Of a stretch of 51,357 nt of DNA, positions 50,571 to 51,357 are shown in pieces. Source of the stretch: JBBPZA01 sp963728925. GTDB taxonomy: Bacteria > Actinomycetota > Thermoleophilia > Solirubrobacterales > Solirubrobacteraceae. The position numbers were made by a program, and so were the translations under genes. The DNA lies in the NCBI GenBank assembly GCA_963728925.1, contig CAVSMB010000007.1, positions 1 through 51,357 on the forward strand, read 5' to 3'. A model generated the notes under the pieces. It saw nothing but the letters and a program-made list of their open reading frames with translations. It did not search any database and was not told the DNA's origin. The number at the start of each line of letters is the position of its first letter. Positions within the stretch are counted from its first letter, which is position 1.

Positions 50571-50912
50571 CTACCCGGCTTCCGACAGAATGGACGCCAG
50601 CTCGCCTCGACCGCTGACTCCGAGTTTCGGATGGATCCGTCGATAGACCGGCGGCTCGGTGCTGTTGATCGCCTTGCGGATCATGTCGCGATGCAGCCCC
50701 GTCCGCCGCCGGATCTCTCGCTGCGAAAGACCCTTGACGAAGTGCAGCCGACGGATCTCGGCCCATCGTGGCCGCGATCCTCCACCTCGGACGCGCCGAG
50801 GTCGAAGCAGAGCGCGTCGGGAAACCGCGTGGTCGACCTTGTCGACGGCAGCGTTGGACCGCGGTATCGTCGTCATGGCATGGTCACCGCGGGGCCGGCG
50901 GCCGAACTGCAC
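50571..50912 (-). pseudogene. IS21 IstA N-terminal fragment joined to a LuxR-like C-terminal tail
   Basis: A 113-codon frame contains RWAEIRRLHFVKGLSQREIRR and RTGLHRDMIRKAINSTEPPVYRR. This is the helix-turn-helix at the start of IS21-family transposase IstA (about 50771-50640). It then switches to KLGVSGRGELASILSEAG, which looks like the last turn of a LuxR HTH domain rather than IstA. The DDE core is absent. The frame is likely a junction product, not a functional protein. Its start overlaps the divergent LuxR-type gene. Confidence 0.55.
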
Positions 50913-51357
50913 GGCCGGCGCGTCGAGCGCGAGGTGCTGGATCGCCTTTTTGAGGCGGTGCGGGGTGGGCAGAGCCGGGTGTTGGTGGTGAGCGGCGAGC
51001 CCGGGGTAGGTAGGACCGCGCTGCTGCAGTCTGCGATCGAGTCTGCGCCGGGGTTCCGGGTCGCGCGGGCGGTCGGTGTGGAGTCAGAGAAGGAGCTCGC
51101 GTTCGCGGCTCTGCAGCAGTTGTGCGCGCCGATGCTGCATCGCCTGGACCGGCTTCCCGCCCCCCAGCAGGAGGCGCTCGGGGTGGCGTTCGGGCTGCGT
51201 ACGGGGGACGCGCCGGATCGGTTCCTGGTCGGTCTGGCCGTGTTGAGCCTGTTCTCGGAGGTGGCCGAGGAGCAGCCGCTCGTGTGTGTGGTTGATGACG
51301 CGCAGTGGCTTGATCTGGCTTCGGCCCAGGCGCTCGTGTTCGTGGCGCGCCGGCTAT
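50880..51357 (+). CDS. LuxR-family (LAL-type) ATPase regulator, N-terminal part, runs off the window
   Basis: From ATG 50880 the open frame (159 codons, no stop) reads ELHGRRVEREVLDRLFEAVRGG, then the P-loop VVSGEPGVGRTALLQSAIESA, then ELAFAALQQLCAPMLHRLDRLP and Walker B PLVCVVDDAQWLD. This is the N-terminal STAND/AAA ATPase of large LuxR-type transcription regulators, which normally have about 900 residues with a C-terminal HTH. The P-loop has arginine where lysine is usual. The C-terminal part lies beyond the window. Confidence 0.85.
   Translation, partial: MVTAGPAAELHGRRVEREVLDRLFEAVRGGQSRVLVVSGEPGVGRTALLQSAIESAPGFRVARAVGVESEKELAFAALQQLCAPMLHRLDRLPAPQQEALGVAFGLRTGDAPDRFLVGLAVLSLFSEVAEEQPLVCVVDDAQWLDLASAQALVFVARRL

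Overview
The window is about 51 kb of very GC-rich DNA from an actinobacterium. The dense codon-position bias, frequent GTG starts, ATGA/GTGA gene overlaps, the GlgE/TreS/Mak route of alpha-glucan synthesis and the actinobacterial order MBL-hisS-aspS all point that way. A Thermoleophilia/Solirubrobacterales-type lineage is my inference, not something the sequence proves.

Layout. (1) 1-5456 is a retroelement array on the minus strand: a group II intron whose reverse transcriptase plus domain V is duplicated in perfect tandem (repeats 45-1537 and 1581-3073), directly abutted by a second, apparently complete group II intron (3474-5456). (2) 5525-7470 is an IS1634-type insertion sequence. A copy of the same length with an identical transposase lies inverted at 36913-38858, so a 29.4-kb segment is bracketed by inverted repeats. 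(3) 7675-9276 encodes an uncharacterised winged-helix protein. (4) 9318-13665 (minus) is a four-gene run, malQ - SGNH hydrolase - hexapeptide transferase - glgP, in which glgP is clearly decayed. (5) 13701-26746 (plus) is a seven-gene operon with overlapping ends: glgE-treS-mak-glgB-treZ-glgX-treY. It covers the GlgE pathway and the TreX/Y/Z pathway in one transcript. (6) 26747-27422 is a scar with a 10-bp repeat array and two transposase remnants. (7) 27423-31598 holds a frameshifted GH63-like glucosidase and a GH13 hydrolase. (8) 31787-35952 (minus) is housekeeping: a small membrane protein, an MBL hydrolase, hisS and aspS, followed by an AraC regulator with an in-frame stop. (9) Beyond the second IS come a VOC protein, a formiminotransferase-like protein, two small membrane proteins, a GT2, an MMPL transporter and an N-truncated oxidoreductase. 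(10) 45321-50004 (minus) is a tightly overlapped five-gene cluster: polysaccharide deacetylase - acyl-CoA-dehydrogenase-like - NodS-like methyltransferase - FAD oxidoreductase (internally deleted) - a GT2/glucosyl-3-phosphoglycerate-synthase fusion. (11) The right end has tRNA-Met, a tRNA-like half, an IS21 fragment joined to a LuxR-like tail, and the start of a LuxR-type ATPase regulator.

How it works together. TreS and Mak would turn trehalose into maltose 1-phosphate, GlgE would polymerise it and GlgB would branch the glucan. GlgX would debranch it, and TreY and TreZ would release trehalose again, giving a closed trehalose-glucan cycle. MalQ and the extra hydrolases trim oligosaccharides. 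The phosphorolytic exit (GlgP) is lost here. The most unusual items are the duplicated RT/domain-V intron, the IS whose transposase stop codon comes from its CTAG target, the decay of glgP beside an intact cycle, and the deacetylase-to-GT/GpgS operon.
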